From: Burkholderiales bacterium
Lineage (GTDB): Bacteria; Pseudomonadota; Gammaproteobacteria; Burkholderiales; SG8-41
Reading direction: 5' to 3'
Length of the DNA: 64,000 nt
Assembly (NCBI GenBank): GCA_036262035.1
Contig: DATAJS010000009.1
Span: forward strand, 186,001-250,000
Below are positions 24,387 through 33,930 of this stretch, in pieces (the first letter of the stretch is position 1; each line of letters begins with the position of its first letter). The notes below the pieces were generated by a model. That model did no database searches. It was given only the letters and a program-made list of their open reading frames with translations, and was not told the DNA's origin. A program made the translations under genes and the position numbers.

Positions 24387-25193
24387 TTGAGCGCACCCGA
24401 TGTGCGCGACGTGCAGCTCGAGCGTTGCCCGCATCCTTACGGCGGCAACGCTTTGCGCAGCCTCATTCCGCCGGGCTCGCAGCGCGTGCTCGATTTCGGC
24501 TGTGACGACGGCGCTTTCCTCGCCAGCCTCACCGGAGTGCCGGAGCTCTACGGCTGCGACATCAACCCGGAACGTGTCGAGCGTGCGCGCGCCAACGTGC
24601 CCCGGGGAAAGTTCGTCGTCGTCGGCGCAACACCCGAAACGCCGTTCGAGGACAATTTCTTCGACGCCGTGACGCTGCTCTCGGTGCTCGAGCACGTGCC
24701 CGACGAACGGGCGTTGCTCGCAGAGATCCATCGCATACTGAAACCCGGAGGACGCGCCATCGTCCTGGTCCCGCACAAGGGTCTGTTTGCTTTCGCCGAC
24801 CCGGGCAACGTCAAGTTCCGCTTCCCGCGTTTGCACAAGCTCGTCCACCTCATGTCGTCGCGCTCCAGCCGTGACGAATACGCGCGCCGCTTCGAAGGCC
24901 AGTCCAAGGAAGGGACGATCGGCTGTCACTCGAACCGCTGGCACGTCCACTATTCGGCGGGCGAGCTCAAGGCTCTGCTGCACGATCACTTCGAGGTCGA
25001 GCGCATGCACGGCTTCTGCCTTTTCAACCACATACTGTCTTCGATGCACACCGCTTCATCGCTGGTGTTCAGGTCGGCACGCTTCCCCGTCGTGAGGATG
25101 TTCGAGAAGCTGGTGCACTGGGACTTCAACGTCCAGCCGGGGCGGGCATCCGCGTTCATCGTGGTCGCCGCACGCAAACGCGCGACGGCGTAA
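24387..25193 (+). CDS. SAM-dependent methyltransferase
   Basis: A 268-residue class I methyltransferase. Motif I is VLDFGCDDGAF, motif II ends GCDINPERVERA, and the post-motif DAVTLLSVLEHVPDE plus HRILKPGGRAIVLVPHKG are typical of Methyltransf_11 enzymes acting on small molecules or glycans. TTG 24387 is preferred because AAGGAGG ends six bases upstream; a GTG at 24372 overlapping the previous stop is possible. No substrate can be named. In this context O- or N-methylation of a sugar residue or of the lipid-linked repeat unit is likely. Confidence 0.85.
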   Translation: MSAPDVRDVQLERCPHPYGGNALRSLIPPGSQRVLDFGCDDGAFLASLTGVPELYGCDINPERVERARANVPRGKFVVVGATPETPFEDNFFDAVTLLSVLEHVPDERALLAEIHRILKPGGRAIVLVPHKGLFAFADPGNVKFRFPRLHKLVHLMSSRSSRDEYARRFEGQSKEGTIGCHSNRWHVHYSAGELKALLHDHFEVERMHGFCLFNHILSSMHTASSLVFRSARFPVVRMFEKLVHWDFNVQPGRASAFIVVAARKRATA

Positions 25194-25198
25194 CCGCC

Positions 25199-28100
25199 AT
25201 GTCCGGCCGGATGCGCCAGTTCTGGTCGGGCATCGCGATGCTGCTGGCGGCGTGCGCCGCCGCGGCGCAGCCCGACAGCGCCGCATTCGTCCTGCGCGAC
25301 TTCCTCGGTCGCGAGTGGCGCGACGAGACCGTGCGCTTCAATCTGGGGGCCGCGCAACTGAAGCAGATGGAAGCCGGGCGCGCGCTCGTCGGGCCCGACG
25401 GCGCCGTGCCGTATCAGCGGGTGCAGGCCGAGCAGGGCAACGCGGCGCAGATCGAGTTCCAGGCGAACCTGAAGCCGTTCTCGACGAGCACCTATCGCTT
25501 CGGCGACGCTCCGGCGTCCAGGCGCACCGACCTGCGCGTGGAGCAGACCGCGGACCGGGTGCGTATCTACAACGAGCGCATCGGCGTTTCCGTGCGCAAG
25601 CGTCTTGCGCCCGGAGAAGGCCCGATCGAGGCAGTGAAGCTCGGCGCGCGCAAGTGGCTGGGCAAGTCGAGGCTTGCCCATGCGCCGGTGCGCTACGCCG
25701 TCGACGTGCTCGCGGAGGGCCCGGTGCACGCGCAGCTTCGCTGCCGCGTCACGTTCGCCGACGGCGGCGTGTGGACGCTGACGCTGCGAGTCGAGGCGAA
25801 CGAACCGGTCGTGCTGGTCGACGAGACATTCTCCGGTGCGAACACGTCTTTCGACGTCGTGCTGAACGAAGGCTACGCCGCGCAGCGCATTCTTTACAGA
25901 AACGGCAAGGGATTCCCGGGCGACGCGAACGCGGTCGGTCGGCTTGCGACCGCGCCGACCGAAAGTTCCGGACAGGATCCGGTGTTCATGCTGGAGCCGT
26001 GGCTGCATTGGTACGAGCGCGTCCGACAGGGCACGTGGTTCGGTCTCTACAACGACGCGGAGCCCGAGTTGCTCGCCATCGCCGCGCGCGACCCCGCGGC
26101 GTGGATCGACGCGCGGAAAAAGCCCGAAGCACGCGTGCCGGTGCAACTGCCGCTCACGCGCGCGGGCGGCGAGCTGCGCTGGTCGCTGCCGCTGCGCGAG
26201 GGCGAGCGGCGCTGGATGTTCATCGCGGCCGACCGCGACGCGAGCCTCGCGCTGCTGAACGACAAGACGCCGCGTTCGGGGAACGTCTCGATGGTGAGGG
26301 CGCCGCTGCCGCAGCAATACCAGATCAAGCACGGCGACTTTCCGCTCGACCGCGTCAAGGATTACGTGCTGGCCTGGCCGGATGACGGCCGCGCGGAAGG
26401 GGGCGCCGTCGTCACGGCGGAGGACCTGAAGCGCTGGCGCGCCCGCTGCAAAGCCGATGCGGCCGCCGTGCCTCGGCTTCCGGCCGAAGCCCTGTCTCAC
26501 TTCAACCTCGACGCATTTCTGCCGAACTATCTCTGTACCGAGGATCCCGCGCTCGGCAAGCGCCTGGCGGCGGCGCTCGCGACATGGATGCAGGAGAGCG
26601 TCGACATGTTCCTGCATCAGGGGGCGCTGATCACGATCGGTTTCGCGCCGCATCAGCAGGTCACGATGCTCTCGACCGTCAACCTGTTCGAGGCGATGCG
26701 CGACAGCGTTCACGTCTCCCCGGACCTGCGCCAGCGCTTGCGTGCCCAGCTCGCGTTTCTGGCCTACACCGTGAACCGCGAGGACTACTGGTCGCCCGAG
26801 CGCGGCTTCGCGGCGAACCCGAACATGAGCACGATGGTCGCGGCGTATCTGTCGAGATTCGGCGCCGCATTGCGTACCCATCCCGCCGCGCCGGCCTGGA
26901 TCGCCAAGGGTATGGCCGAGCTCAGGACCGAGCTCGACACCTGGTCGGACGAGAACGGCGGCTGGCTCGAGGCGCCCCATTACGCGATGGTGTCGTACGA
27001 CTACATGCTGGCCGCGTTCATGGCGGCGCATAACACCGGAGTCAACACCTACCTGTACGACCCGAAGATGAAGCGGGTGATCGAATGGCTGGCGAAAATC
27101 TCGACCCCGCCGAACGCCGCGCTCGGCGGGCATCGCCATCGTCCCCCGATCGGAAACACGTACGTGCGGGAGCCATCGGGAGAGTTCGGCACGATCGCGT
27201 ACCTCTGGAGAGGGCGCGACCCGAAGTTCGCTTCCGAGATGCAATGGATGTATCGGGCGCAGGGCTCTTTCCCCACGCCCGGAATCGGCGGCTTCTTCGC
27301 GTCGCTCGCGGGGTTCAGGGCGTTGCTGCTCGATCCCGCCGTTCCGGAGAGCCCGCCCGGATACTCGAGCGAGATGTTCCCGAAGACGGGCGTGATCCTG
27401 CGCAGCGGATTTCCGTCTGCTCGCGAGACCCAGCTTCACATGATCGCCGGCACGAATCACGCGCATTACGACCGCGATTCGGGCAGCTTCACGTTGTGGG
27501 GCAAGGGCAGGGTGATCGCCGACGATTTCGGCTATTACGGCTACGCACCGGGCGAGGATCACAGCATGGTCGTATCGCCCAAGGCCTCCGACCGTGAGCT
27601 CATGATCGTGAACCGTTTCGCTCCGTCGCCGGACGTCGACTACGTGAGGGGAACCAAGGGAAACGCGTGGGACCGCCAGATCGTTTTCGTCAAGGACCGC
27701 GATCCGCTCGGAGCGAACTATTGCGTCATCCTGGATACCGTGTCGGACGGCCCGCAGGCAATGTGGCGCGCGTGGTTCACCGCGAGCCGCATCGCGGGCC
27801 GCGAGCAACGGTTCACAGCCGAGGGCGGAGATGACGTCGACACCGACATCTTCTTCCTCCTCCCGCCGGCGGGCAGCATGGCGATCGAAGAAAAAACGCG
27901 GACCAGCTGGGGTCTCACGCAAGGGAAGTACGGCCAGGCGACCACGACCCAGCGCGGACTCGTCGGGACGGTGGGCGCGCGAAACGTCGTCGCCACCGTC
28001 CTCTATCCGCGCCTGAAGACGCAAGCGCAGCCGGTGTTCACCGCGATCGCCGACGGCAACGGCGTCAAGATCGAGACGCCGCAGGGTACCGATTACGTAT

Positions 28101-28249
28101 TCGCCGGCCGCGAGACCTTCGCCTACCGCGACGCGGCGGTTCAGTTCCAGGGAACCGTCGGCGCAGTGCTGACGCGCGGCGGGGCGCGGCGTCCATGGCT
28201 CGGGGCGGCCGGTCGCCTCGCGGCCGGCGGCAGCGTGCTCACCCAATGA
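25199..28249 (+). CDS. Heparinase II/III-like polysaccharide lyase, exported
   Basis: A 1016-residue exported protein. The N-terminus has a signal with a lipobox-like LAAC (C19) that could be a lipoprotein site, or a plain signal cut after ACAAAA. Residues about 30-420 are beta-rich. The middle (about 430-700) is an alpha-barrel with W/Y/H-rich helices (NEDYWSPERGF-like, WLEAPHYAMVSYDYMLAAF). The C-terminal beta domain has AGTNHAHYDRDSGSFTLWG, the H-x-H-x-x-D-x-G block of heparinase II/III-type lyases, followed by RVIADDFGYYGY. It would cleave uronate-containing chains in the periplasm or outside. Placed inside an EPS operon it may trim or release the polymer made here. Confidence 0.75.
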   Translation: MSGRMRQFWSGIAMLLAACAAAAQPDSAAFVLRDFLGREWRDETVRFNLGAAQLKQMEAGRALVGPDGAVPYQRVQAEQGNAAQIEFQANLKPFSTSTYRFGDAPASRRTDLRVEQTADRVRIYNERIGVSVRKRLAPGEGPIEAVKLGARKWLGKSRLAHAPVRYAVDVLAEGPVHAQLRCRVTFADGGVWTLTLRVEANEPVVLVDETFSGANTSFDVVLNEGYAAQRILYRNGKGFPGDANAVGRLATAPTESSGQDPVFMLEPWLHWYERVRQGTWFGLYNDAEPELLAIAARDPAAWIDARKKPEARVPVQLPLTRAGGELRWSLPLREGERRWMFIAADRDASLALLNDKTPRSGNVSMVRAPLPQQYQIKHGDFPLDRVKDYVLAWPDDGRAEGGAVVTAEDLKRWRARCKADAAAVPRLPAEALSHFNLDAFLPNYLCTEDPALGKRLAAALATWMQESVDMFLHQGALITIGFAPHQQVTMLSTVNLFEAMRDSVHVSPDLRQRLRAQLAFLAYTVNREDYWSPERGFAANPNMSTMVAAYLSRFGAALRTHPAAPAWIAKGMAELRTELDTWSDENGGWLEAPHYAMVSYDYMLAAFMAAHNTGVNTYLYDPKMKRVIEWLAKISTPPNAALGGHRHRPPIGNTYVREPSGEFGTIAYLWRGRDPKFASEMQWMYRAQGSFPTPGIGGFFASLAGFRALLLDPAVPESPPGYSSEMFPKTGVILRSGFPSARETQLHMIAGTNHAHYDRDSGSFTLWGKGRVIADDFGYYGYAPGEDHSMVVSPKASDRELMIVNRFAPSPDVDYVRGTKGNAWDRQIVFVKDRDPLGANYCVILDTVSDGPQAMWRAWFTASRIAGREQRFTAEGGDDVDTDIFFLLPPAGSMAIEEKTRTSWGLTQGKYGQATTTQRGLVGTVGARNVVATVLYPRLKTQAQPVFTAIADGNGVKIETPQGTDYVFAGRETFAYRDAAVQFQGTVGAVLTRGGARRPWLGAAGRLAAGGSVLTQ

Positions 28250-28923
28250 CGCAGTCGGCGCCGGATACGTCCACGCCGGACGGGGACAACGGCCGCCTGC
28301 GCCCGCTGCGCGGCCATCGCCTGCTGCTGGCCGAGTGCTTCGAACCGCTCGTGCGCATCGCGGCGTGGTTCGGCGTGCTCGCCGGTCGCAGCCGCTTTCC
28401 CACCGAGATGAAGCTGCGCGGAGCGCTGCTCGGCGGCGCGTCCAGCGGCTGGAGGATCGGGCGCAACATTCAGTTCGCCGGGGCGTTCGAACGGTTTCGT
28501 TTCGGCGAGGGCGTCGTGCTCTACGGGAACACCTATCTCGACGCGCACGGAAAGGCCGGCACCGTGACCATCGGCGCACGCTCGCACGTCGATCAATTCT
28601 GCGTGCTCTACGGCCAGGGCGGCCTCTCCCTGGGCCCGGACTGCGCGATCGCGAGCGGCGTAGTCATCTACAGCCAGTCGAACCAGGACCTGCTGCGTGA
28701 CGGCACACCGGTGACCCGGCAACCGCCCCGCTACGCAGCGGTGCGCATCGGAGACGCCGTGTGGATTGGGGCAAAGGCGTGCATCCTGCCTGGAGTTTCG
28801 ATCGGCGCGGGCAGTATCGTCGGCGCCGGATCCGTGGTGCTGCACGACATACCGGCTGGATCGACGGCGTACGGCGTTCCCGCCAGGATCGCCGGGCAGC
28901 GACAGCGCGATTCCGCGACATGA
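28246..28923 (+). CDS. Left-handed beta-helix acyltransferase (hexapeptide repeat)
   Basis: A 225-residue acetyltransferase of the LbH family. Imperfect hexapeptide repeats run from about 72 (WRIGRNIQFAGAFERFRFGE) to about 210, with V/I-G-x-x at most turns (VTIGARSHVDQFC, VRIGDAVWIGAKACI, VSIGAGSIVGAGSVV). The usual W-I-G-A block with a following histidine-poor loop fits O-acetyltransferases of the NodL/WbbJ type. An N-terminal hydrophobic helix (PLVRIAAWFGVLAG) may touch the membrane. The ATG overlaps the previous stop (ATGA). Acetylation of an EPS sugar is inferred. Confidence 0.88.
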   Translation: MTQSAPDTSTPDGDNGRLRPLRGHRLLLAECFEPLVRIAAWFGVLAGRSRFPTEMKLRGALLGGASSGWRIGRNIQFAGAFERFRFGEGVVLYGNTYLDAHGKAGTVTIGARSHVDQFCVLYGQGGLSLGPDCAIASGVVIYSQSNQDLLRDGTPVTRQPPRYAAVRIGDAVWIGAKACILPGVSIGAGSIVGAGSVVLHDIPAGSTAYGVPARIAGQRQRDSAT

Positions 28924-30080
28924 ACACCCCGAAGATTCTCTATTTCACTCCCGGCTGTTTCGACAAGGGAGGCATCAGCCGCTACAACCGCTTTCAGATC
29001 CGCGCCCTGAGGGAGATCGCGGGTGAAGCCAACGTGCAGGTGTTTTCTCTGCTGCCGCGCTCCAAGGACGACCTCGAGGAGCCGTTCGACGTCGCCTGGG
29101 CGCCGGTGAGCTCGAGCCATACGCTGAACAAGCTCGACTTCAGCGCGCGCGTCGCGCTCCGCGCGCTACGGTCGAAACCCGACGTCATCTGGGTTGCCCA
29201 CGTCTACATGTCGCCGCTGGCGGTAGGTCTGGCGAGGATGGTGAAGGCGAAGACCGTCCTCAACACCTACGGACTTGAAGTCTGGAGCGGTCTGTCGCCG
29301 CCGAGGCAGCGAGGCCTGAGAGCATGCGAGGAAGTCATCGCCGATTGCCGCTTCACGGCGCGCTACCTCGAGGACTCGGGATACCGCGCGCCCGACAGCG
29401 TGAAGGTCATCTGGGATACGGTCGACGTGAGCCGCTTCACGCCCGGCTTGCCACCGCGCTCGGTGGTCGAGAAATACCGCATCCCCGACCCGGCCGCGCA
29501 CGTCAATCTGCTCACCCTCGGCCGCATGTCACGAGGCGCCGATCACAAAGGCTATCGCAGGCTGCTCGAAGCGTTCGCGCTCGCCGCGCCTCGCGTGCCG
29601 GAGCTGCGTCTCGTCTACGGCGGCAGCGGCGAGCTGGTCGAAGTGCTCCGCGAGCGAGCGCACGCGCTCGGCTTCGGCGATCGCGTTCACTTCACCGGGT
29701 CCGTCCACGAGGCCGACCTCCCGGACGTCTATCGGTGCGGCCATATTTTCTCGCTGGTCAGCGACCGCAGCACCGGCAGGGGAGAAGGCGTGCCCGTGAC
29801 GCCGCTGGAAGCCGCGGCGTGCGCGTTGCCGATACTCGTCGGCAACCAGGACGGGTCGCCCGAAGCGGTCGAAGCAGGCGGCAACGGCTACGTGCTCGAC
29901 TCGTTCGATCTGCCGGCGCACGCGGAGGCGATCGTCGAGCTGGCGAGATCACCTGAGTCGCGCAGCCGGATGGGAGCTGCGGGTGCGCGCAGGGTGAATT
30001 CCGAATTCTCCTATAATACGTTCCGCGATAAACATCGCGCGTTCCTCGAGTCCCTGTCTTCCCCTCCGTCATCGCCGTGA
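28920..30080 (+). CDS. Glycosyltransferase family 4
   Basis: A 386-residue GT-B glycosyltransferase. The N-terminal Rossmann region includes PGCFDKGGISRYNR, the donor-side domain begins near 195 with LLTLGRMSRGADHKGY, and the acceptor of the nucleotide sugar is marked by STGRGEGVPVTPLEAAAC, the E-x7-E motif of GT4 enzymes. No signal or membrane helix is present, so it acts on the cytoplasmic face. The gene overlaps both neighbours by 4 bases, which fixes the ATG. Sugar and linkage cannot be read from the sequence. Confidence 0.9.
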   Translation: MNTPKILYFTPGCFDKGGISRYNRFQIRALREIAGEANVQVFSLLPRSKDDLEEPFDVAWAPVSSSHTLNKLDFSARVALRALRSKPDVIWVAHVYMSPLAVGLARMVKAKTVLNTYGLEVWSGLSPPRQRGLRACEEVIADCRFTARYLEDSGYRAPDSVKVIWDTVDVSRFTPGLPPRSVVEKYRIPDPAAHVNLLTLGRMSRGADHKGYRRLLEAFALAAPRVPELRLVYGGSGELVEVLRERAHALGFGDRVHFTGSVHEADLPDVYRCGHIFSLVSDRSTGRGEGVPVTPLEAAACALPILVGNQDGSPEAVEAGGNGYVLDSFDLPAHAEAIVELARSPESRSRMGAAGARRVNSEFSYNTFRDKHRAFLESLSSPPSSP

Positions 30081-31231
30081 ACACAGCGCATAGGTTCTAT
30101 CCTGTTGCCGAGCCCGATATCGGCGCTCTCGAAGAACGCTATCTGCTCGACGCTTTCCGCTCGGGCTGGATCTCCTCGCTGGGCGAATACATCGGCCGGT
30201 TCGAGCAATCGTTTGCCGCGTTCTGCGGGGCGGAGCACGGTGTCGCGGTGTCCAACGGCACCGTAGCCCTGCAGCTCGCCCTCCTCGCGGCAGGCGTCGG
30301 TCCCGGCGACGAAGTGATCGTGCCGCCGCTCACGTTCGTCGCCACCGCGTCCGCGGTCCGTCACGTAGGCGCGGTGCCGGTGTTCGCGGACTGCGAGCCG
30401 GACATCGGAACCCTCGACGCACGCGAGGTCGAGAAAGCGCTGTCGGCGCGCACCAAAGCCATCGTCCCGGTGCATCTCTACGGTCATCCGGCGGACATGG
30501 ATCCCATCATGGCGATCGCGCGCGACCGCAACCTGGTCGTCATCGAAGACGCGGCCGAAGCGCACGGCGCCCTCTACAAGGGCAGGAAAGTCGGCGGCAT
30601 CGGCCACATCGCGACGTTCTCCTTTTACGGCAACAAGATCATCACGACCGGCGAAGGCGGCATGGTGGTCACCGCCGACGCGCGCGTCGCCTCCAGGATC
30701 CGGTTCCTCAAGGATCATGCGATGGATCCGGCGCGTCGCTACTGGCACCCCGAAGTCGGCTATAACTTCCGCATGACAAACCTTCAGGCCGCCGTCGGTT
30801 GCGCGCAGCTGGAGCGCTTCGAAGAAATCACGTCGAAACGCCAGCGCGTTCAGGACGCCTATCGTTCGCGCCTGGAATCGAGCGGGACGATGGCCATCAA
30901 TCCCGCGAAGGCGTGGGCGCGGCCCGTGCCGTGGCTGGTCTGCGGCGTACTTGCGCGGGACAGCCGGCCGCGCGACGAGTTCGCCGCCGAGCTCCGGAAG
31001 CGCGGCATCGACTCGCGCCCTTACTTCGGGCTGATCTCCGACATGCCGCCGTATGCCTCGGCCGCCGGCGGCGCCGATTTCCCGGTGGCGCGCGATCTTT
31101 CGCTGCGCGGATTGAACCTGCCGAGCTCGACGGCACTCGACGACCGCAGCGTCGGCGAAGTGTGCGCGACGATCGCGGACCTGTTGGTGCGCGATGCGCC
31201 GGCGCCGTCCCGCAGCAGCGTCGGCCGCTGA
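30077..31231 (+). CDS. DegT/DnrJ/EryC1/StrS aminotransferase
   Basis: A 384-residue PLP enzyme that makes an amino sugar from a nucleotide-bound keto sugar. D158 in VVIEDAAEAHGA contacts the cofactor and K187 in FSFYGNKIITTGEGG is the Schiff-base lysine, exactly in the family consensus. The N-terminal block FRSGWISSLGEYIGRFEQ and the G-VAVSNGTVALQLAL block are also canonical. The closest sense is a perosamine synthase-type enzyme, which would use the GDP-4-keto-6-deoxymannose made by the gmd product encoded at 46,324; this is inference. GTG 30077 overlaps the previous stop. Confidence 0.93.
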   Translation: MNTAHRFYPVAEPDIGALEERYLLDAFRSGWISSLGEYIGRFEQSFAAFCGAEHGVAVSNGTVALQLALLAAGVGPGDEVIVPPLTFVATASAVRHVGAVPVFADCEPDIGTLDAREVEKALSARTKAIVPVHLYGHPADMDPIMAIARDRNLVVIEDAAEAHGALYKGRKVGGIGHIATFSFYGNKIITTGEGGMVVTADARVASRIRFLKDHAMDPARRYWHPEVGYNFRMTNLQAAVGCAQLERFEEITSKRQRVQDAYRSRLESSGTMAINPAKAWARPVPWLVCGVLARDSRPRDEFAAELRKRGIDSRPYFGLISDMPPYASAAGGADFPVARDLSLRGLNLPSSTALDDRSVGEVCATIADLLVRDAPAPSRSSVGR

Positions 31232-31258
31232 GCGTCTCCCCACCGCGGTGCGATCGAC

Positions 31259-32434
31259 GTGAGCGCGCCGGCGCGAGGTCAGTGCGACGTGCTGTTGGTG
31301 CAAAGGTCGGACGCCGCGGGCTACCCGCCGACCCTCAACCAGGCGAACCTGCTGGCGGAGGCGGGCCTGCGCGTCACGCTGCTGGACGGCGGTGCCGCCC
31401 CCGGCGCGCTGTCCAGTCTGCACCGCGATGTCCGGCTGGTGCGGCCGCTGCTCGATGGCGGCATATCGCAGACCGTGGCTTTCGTGCGCGCGACCCGGGC
31501 GTGGATGCGCGATTCCGGCAGCCGGGTCTGCATCGCCTACGACTCGGCGGCGTGCGCGATCGTCGGCTCGACGGCATTCGCCGGCCGCAAAATCCTGCAC
31601 TTCCACGAACCGCCGAACGACTTCAGCAAAGCATGGACGTGGCGCACCAGGTGGCGGCACGCGTGCTACGACGCGCTCTCTACGCGCGCCGCGCGCTCGG
31701 CTGACGTCGTCTCGATGCCCGATTCCCACCGCGCCGCGGTATTCCACAGGGAGAACGCGCTCCGAACCGCGCCGGTCGTGATCGAGAACTATGCGCGGCG
31801 CATGGAGACGCTGCCGCAGGGGCGGCTGAAAGCCGAGTTAGTCGCGCGCGGCATCGAGGCACGGCACATCGTCCTTTTTCAGGGCTCGGTCGCGCTCAAC
31901 TACCATGCCGACGACATCGTTCGCTCGATGCCCCACTGGCCGCAGCGATCGGTGATGGTGTTCGCAGGTCCGGTCGAACCGTCATTACGCCGTGTTCTCG
32001 AGACGATCGCCGCGGACAACGGCTTGCTCGACCGCGTGGTCTTTCTCGGGCGCATCGCATATCCCGACGTGCTCGGCTATACCGTCGACGCCGATCTCGC
32101 GCTCACCTTCGTCAAGCCGGTTTCCTTCGGGTTCACGTACTCCGCGGGCGCCTCGAACAAGCGCTTCGAAGCCATGGCGTGCGGGGTGCCGCAAATCACG
32201 AACGCGGTGCCGGGAGCGGCCGATCTGGTCGAGGGGCGCGGCGTCGGCGCCTGCATAGACGATGCGACGCCCGAGCGGATAGGGCACGCAGTGCGCCGAC
32301 TTCTCGAGGACGAGCCGGCCCGGCTTGCGATGTCCGCCGCGGCGCGGCGCCACCATCTCGCGGAGCTCAACTACGATGCGCGATTCGCCTGGCTCAAGAA
32401 CCGGATTCTCGCGTGGTCCAGCGGAGCGAGATGA
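31259..32434 (+). CDS. Glycosyltransferase, GT4-like
   Basis: A 391-residue GT-B protein. PPTLNQANLLAEAGLRVTLLD is the N-terminal nucleotide-fold start. FHEPPNDF and a second-domain block starting VLFQGSVALNYHADD mark the two halves, and ASNKRFEAMACGVPQITN carries the E of the donor loop. It starts at GTG 31259 after a 27-base gap from the aminotransferase, one of the few gaps in this run. It lacks membrane segments. The sugar added is unknown. Confidence 0.82.
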   Translation: MSAPARGQCDVLLVQRSDAAGYPPTLNQANLLAEAGLRVTLLDGGAAPGALSSLHRDVRLVRPLLDGGISQTVAFVRATRAWMRDSGSRVCIAYDSAACAIVGSTAFAGRKILHFHEPPNDFSKAWTWRTRWRHACYDALSTRAARSADVVSMPDSHRAAVFHRENALRTAPVVIENYARRMETLPQGRLKAELVARGIEARHIVLFQGSVALNYHADDIVRSMPHWPQRSVMVFAGPVEPSLRRVLETIAADNGLLDRVVFLGRIAYPDVLGYTVDADLALTFVKPVSFGFTYSAGASNKRFEAMACGVPQITNAVPGAADLVEGRGVGACIDDATPERIGHAVRRLLEDEPARLAMSAAARRHHLAELNYDARFAWLKNRILAWSSGAR

Positions 32435-33915
32435 ACCCGCGCGCTCTGAAAAAAGGCCTCGCCGCGACGGTGCTGACGCGCGCCGTGCTGTTCATCGGGC
32501 CGCTGCTGCTCGTCCCGGTTTACGTGTCGCGCCTCGGCGAGGCCGAGTACGGCGCGTGGCTCATCATCATGAGCCTGACGGGCTATCTCGCGCTCCTGAA
32601 CCTGGGCATCGCGCAGACCGTCGCCGTGGAGACGGCCGCGGCGCATGTGGCGAGCGACGGTGCACAGCTCTCGCGCGTGCTGTCGACCGCGTGGATCGCG
32701 TACTGGATAGCCATCGGCATCGCGGCCGTCGCCCTGTGCGCCGGCGCGGTGATCGCGTACGTTCTCGGTTTTCGTCTGCCGCTCGATCAGCTCACGGCAG
32801 GCGCGATCTCGGCCACCGGTTTCCTCCTCGCGCTGCCGCTTCAGCTGTTCACGGTGACGCTGCGCTCCACCCAGCGTGTGCACGAGGAGCAGCTGATCGT
32901 CACGAGCGTGACCATCGCACGCTACGCGGGTCTCGCCGCCGCGCTCGTCGCCGGCTGCAGGCTCGTCGGGCTGGCCATCGTCAATGCAGCGTTCAGCGTC
33001 ATCCCGGGCACGCTCGCGCTGCTGCGGCTGCGCTCGCTCGTTCCCGGCCTCGTGATCGCCCGCGCGAGGTTCGACCGCACGTTCGCGCGGCAGCTGCTCG
33101 CCCCGTCGTCGGCCTACTGGGTGCTTTCGCTCGCGGCGATCTTCGTGTTCGGCATCGACAGTCTCGTGATAGCGGCATATCTGGGACCGGAATATGTGCC
33201 TCGTTACGCGGTACCGATGCAGCTGATAATGGGCTTGCAGGGGGTCATCGCCATATTCGCCGCGGTAGCGCAGCCGCAGATATCGGCAGCCTTCGCGCTC
33301 CACGATATTCGCCGGCTCAAACTGCTGCACGAGCTGTTGCTCGGCATTTCCCTGCTCGCGGGCGGCGGCGCGGCGCTCGTCCTGTGGATGACCGGCGAGA
33401 CGCTCATACCCATGTGGGCGGGCAGCGGAATCTTTCCCGGGGACGCGGCGTTTTTCTTCATGCTGGTTTTCTTCGTCGTCCAGGCTTCACTGGGCCCGGC
33501 CGATGTACTGCTGCAGGCGTCCGCACAGCATCAGCGGTATGCGGTGATGTCGGTCGCGGAAGCGATATTGAACGTGGCGCTTTCGATCTGGTGGATACAG
33601 CTATGGGGCTTGACCGGCGTGATCGCCGCCACCGTCTGTGCGCGGCTGGCGACCAATGCCTGGTATCTGCACTACAAGAGCTCGGCGCTGCTCGGCGTGT
33701 CGGCCGCCCGCGCCGTCGGCGCCCTGGTGCGGCTGGTCGTGATTCCGGTCGCCGCGGCGGCGGCCGCGGCGGAGCTCGTTCGCTTTCATGCGCACGCGCC
33801 TGTCGCCGCGTGGACCGCGCTGCCCGTCGCTCTTGCGGTATTCGTGCTTCTGGTCGGCGTCACGGGCCGGCAAACAGTGAGTCAGCTGTGGCGATATGCA
33901 CGTTCGACGACGTGA
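32431..33915 (+). CDS. wzx: Wzx-type polysaccharide flippase
   Basis: A 494-residue integral membrane protein with about 12-14 hydrophobic helices, for example LTRAVLFIGPLLLVPVYVS, WIAYWIAIGIAAVALCAGAV and LPVALAVFVLLVGVTG. The N-terminal LPVYVSRLGEAEYGAWLI-like block matches the PST/MATE-related oligosaccharide exporters. It would flip the lipid-linked repeat unit from the cytoplasmic to the periplasmic side. The ATG overlaps the stop of the previous glycosyltransferase gene. A separate MurJ-like flippase lies at 56,773. The naming as Wzx rests on topology and position beside a Wzy-type gene. Confidence 0.88.
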   Translation: MNPRALKKGLAATVLTRAVLFIGPLLLVPVYVSRLGEAEYGAWLIIMSLTGYLALLNLGIAQTVAVETAAAHVASDGAQLSRVLSTAWIAYWIAIGIAAVALCAGAVIAYVLGFRLPLDQLTAGAISATGFLLALPLQLFTVTLRSTQRVHEEQLIVTSVTIARYAGLAAALVAGCRLVGLAIVNAAFSVIPGTLALLRLRSLVPGLVIARARFDRTFARQLLAPSSAYWVLSLAAIFVFGIDSLVIAAYLGPEYVPRYAVPMQLIMGLQGVIAIFAAVAQPQISAAFALHDIRRLKLLHELLLGISLLAGGGAALVLWMTGETLIPMWAGSGIFPGDAAFFFMLVFFVVQASLGPADVLLQASAQHQRYAVMSVAEAILNVALSIWWIQLWGLTGVIAATVCARLATNAWYLHYKSSALLGVSAARAVGALVRLVVIPVAAAAAAAELVRFHAHAPVAAWTALPVALAVFVLLVGVTGRQTVSQLWRYARSTT

Positions 33916-33930
33916 TCCGGGACAGGGGCG

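Noticed and set aside
24986-28579. 1197-codon antisense open frame over the lyase gene
   Set aside because: Composition is typical of a reversed high-GC gene; the plus strand encodes a recognisable exported protein with family motifs.
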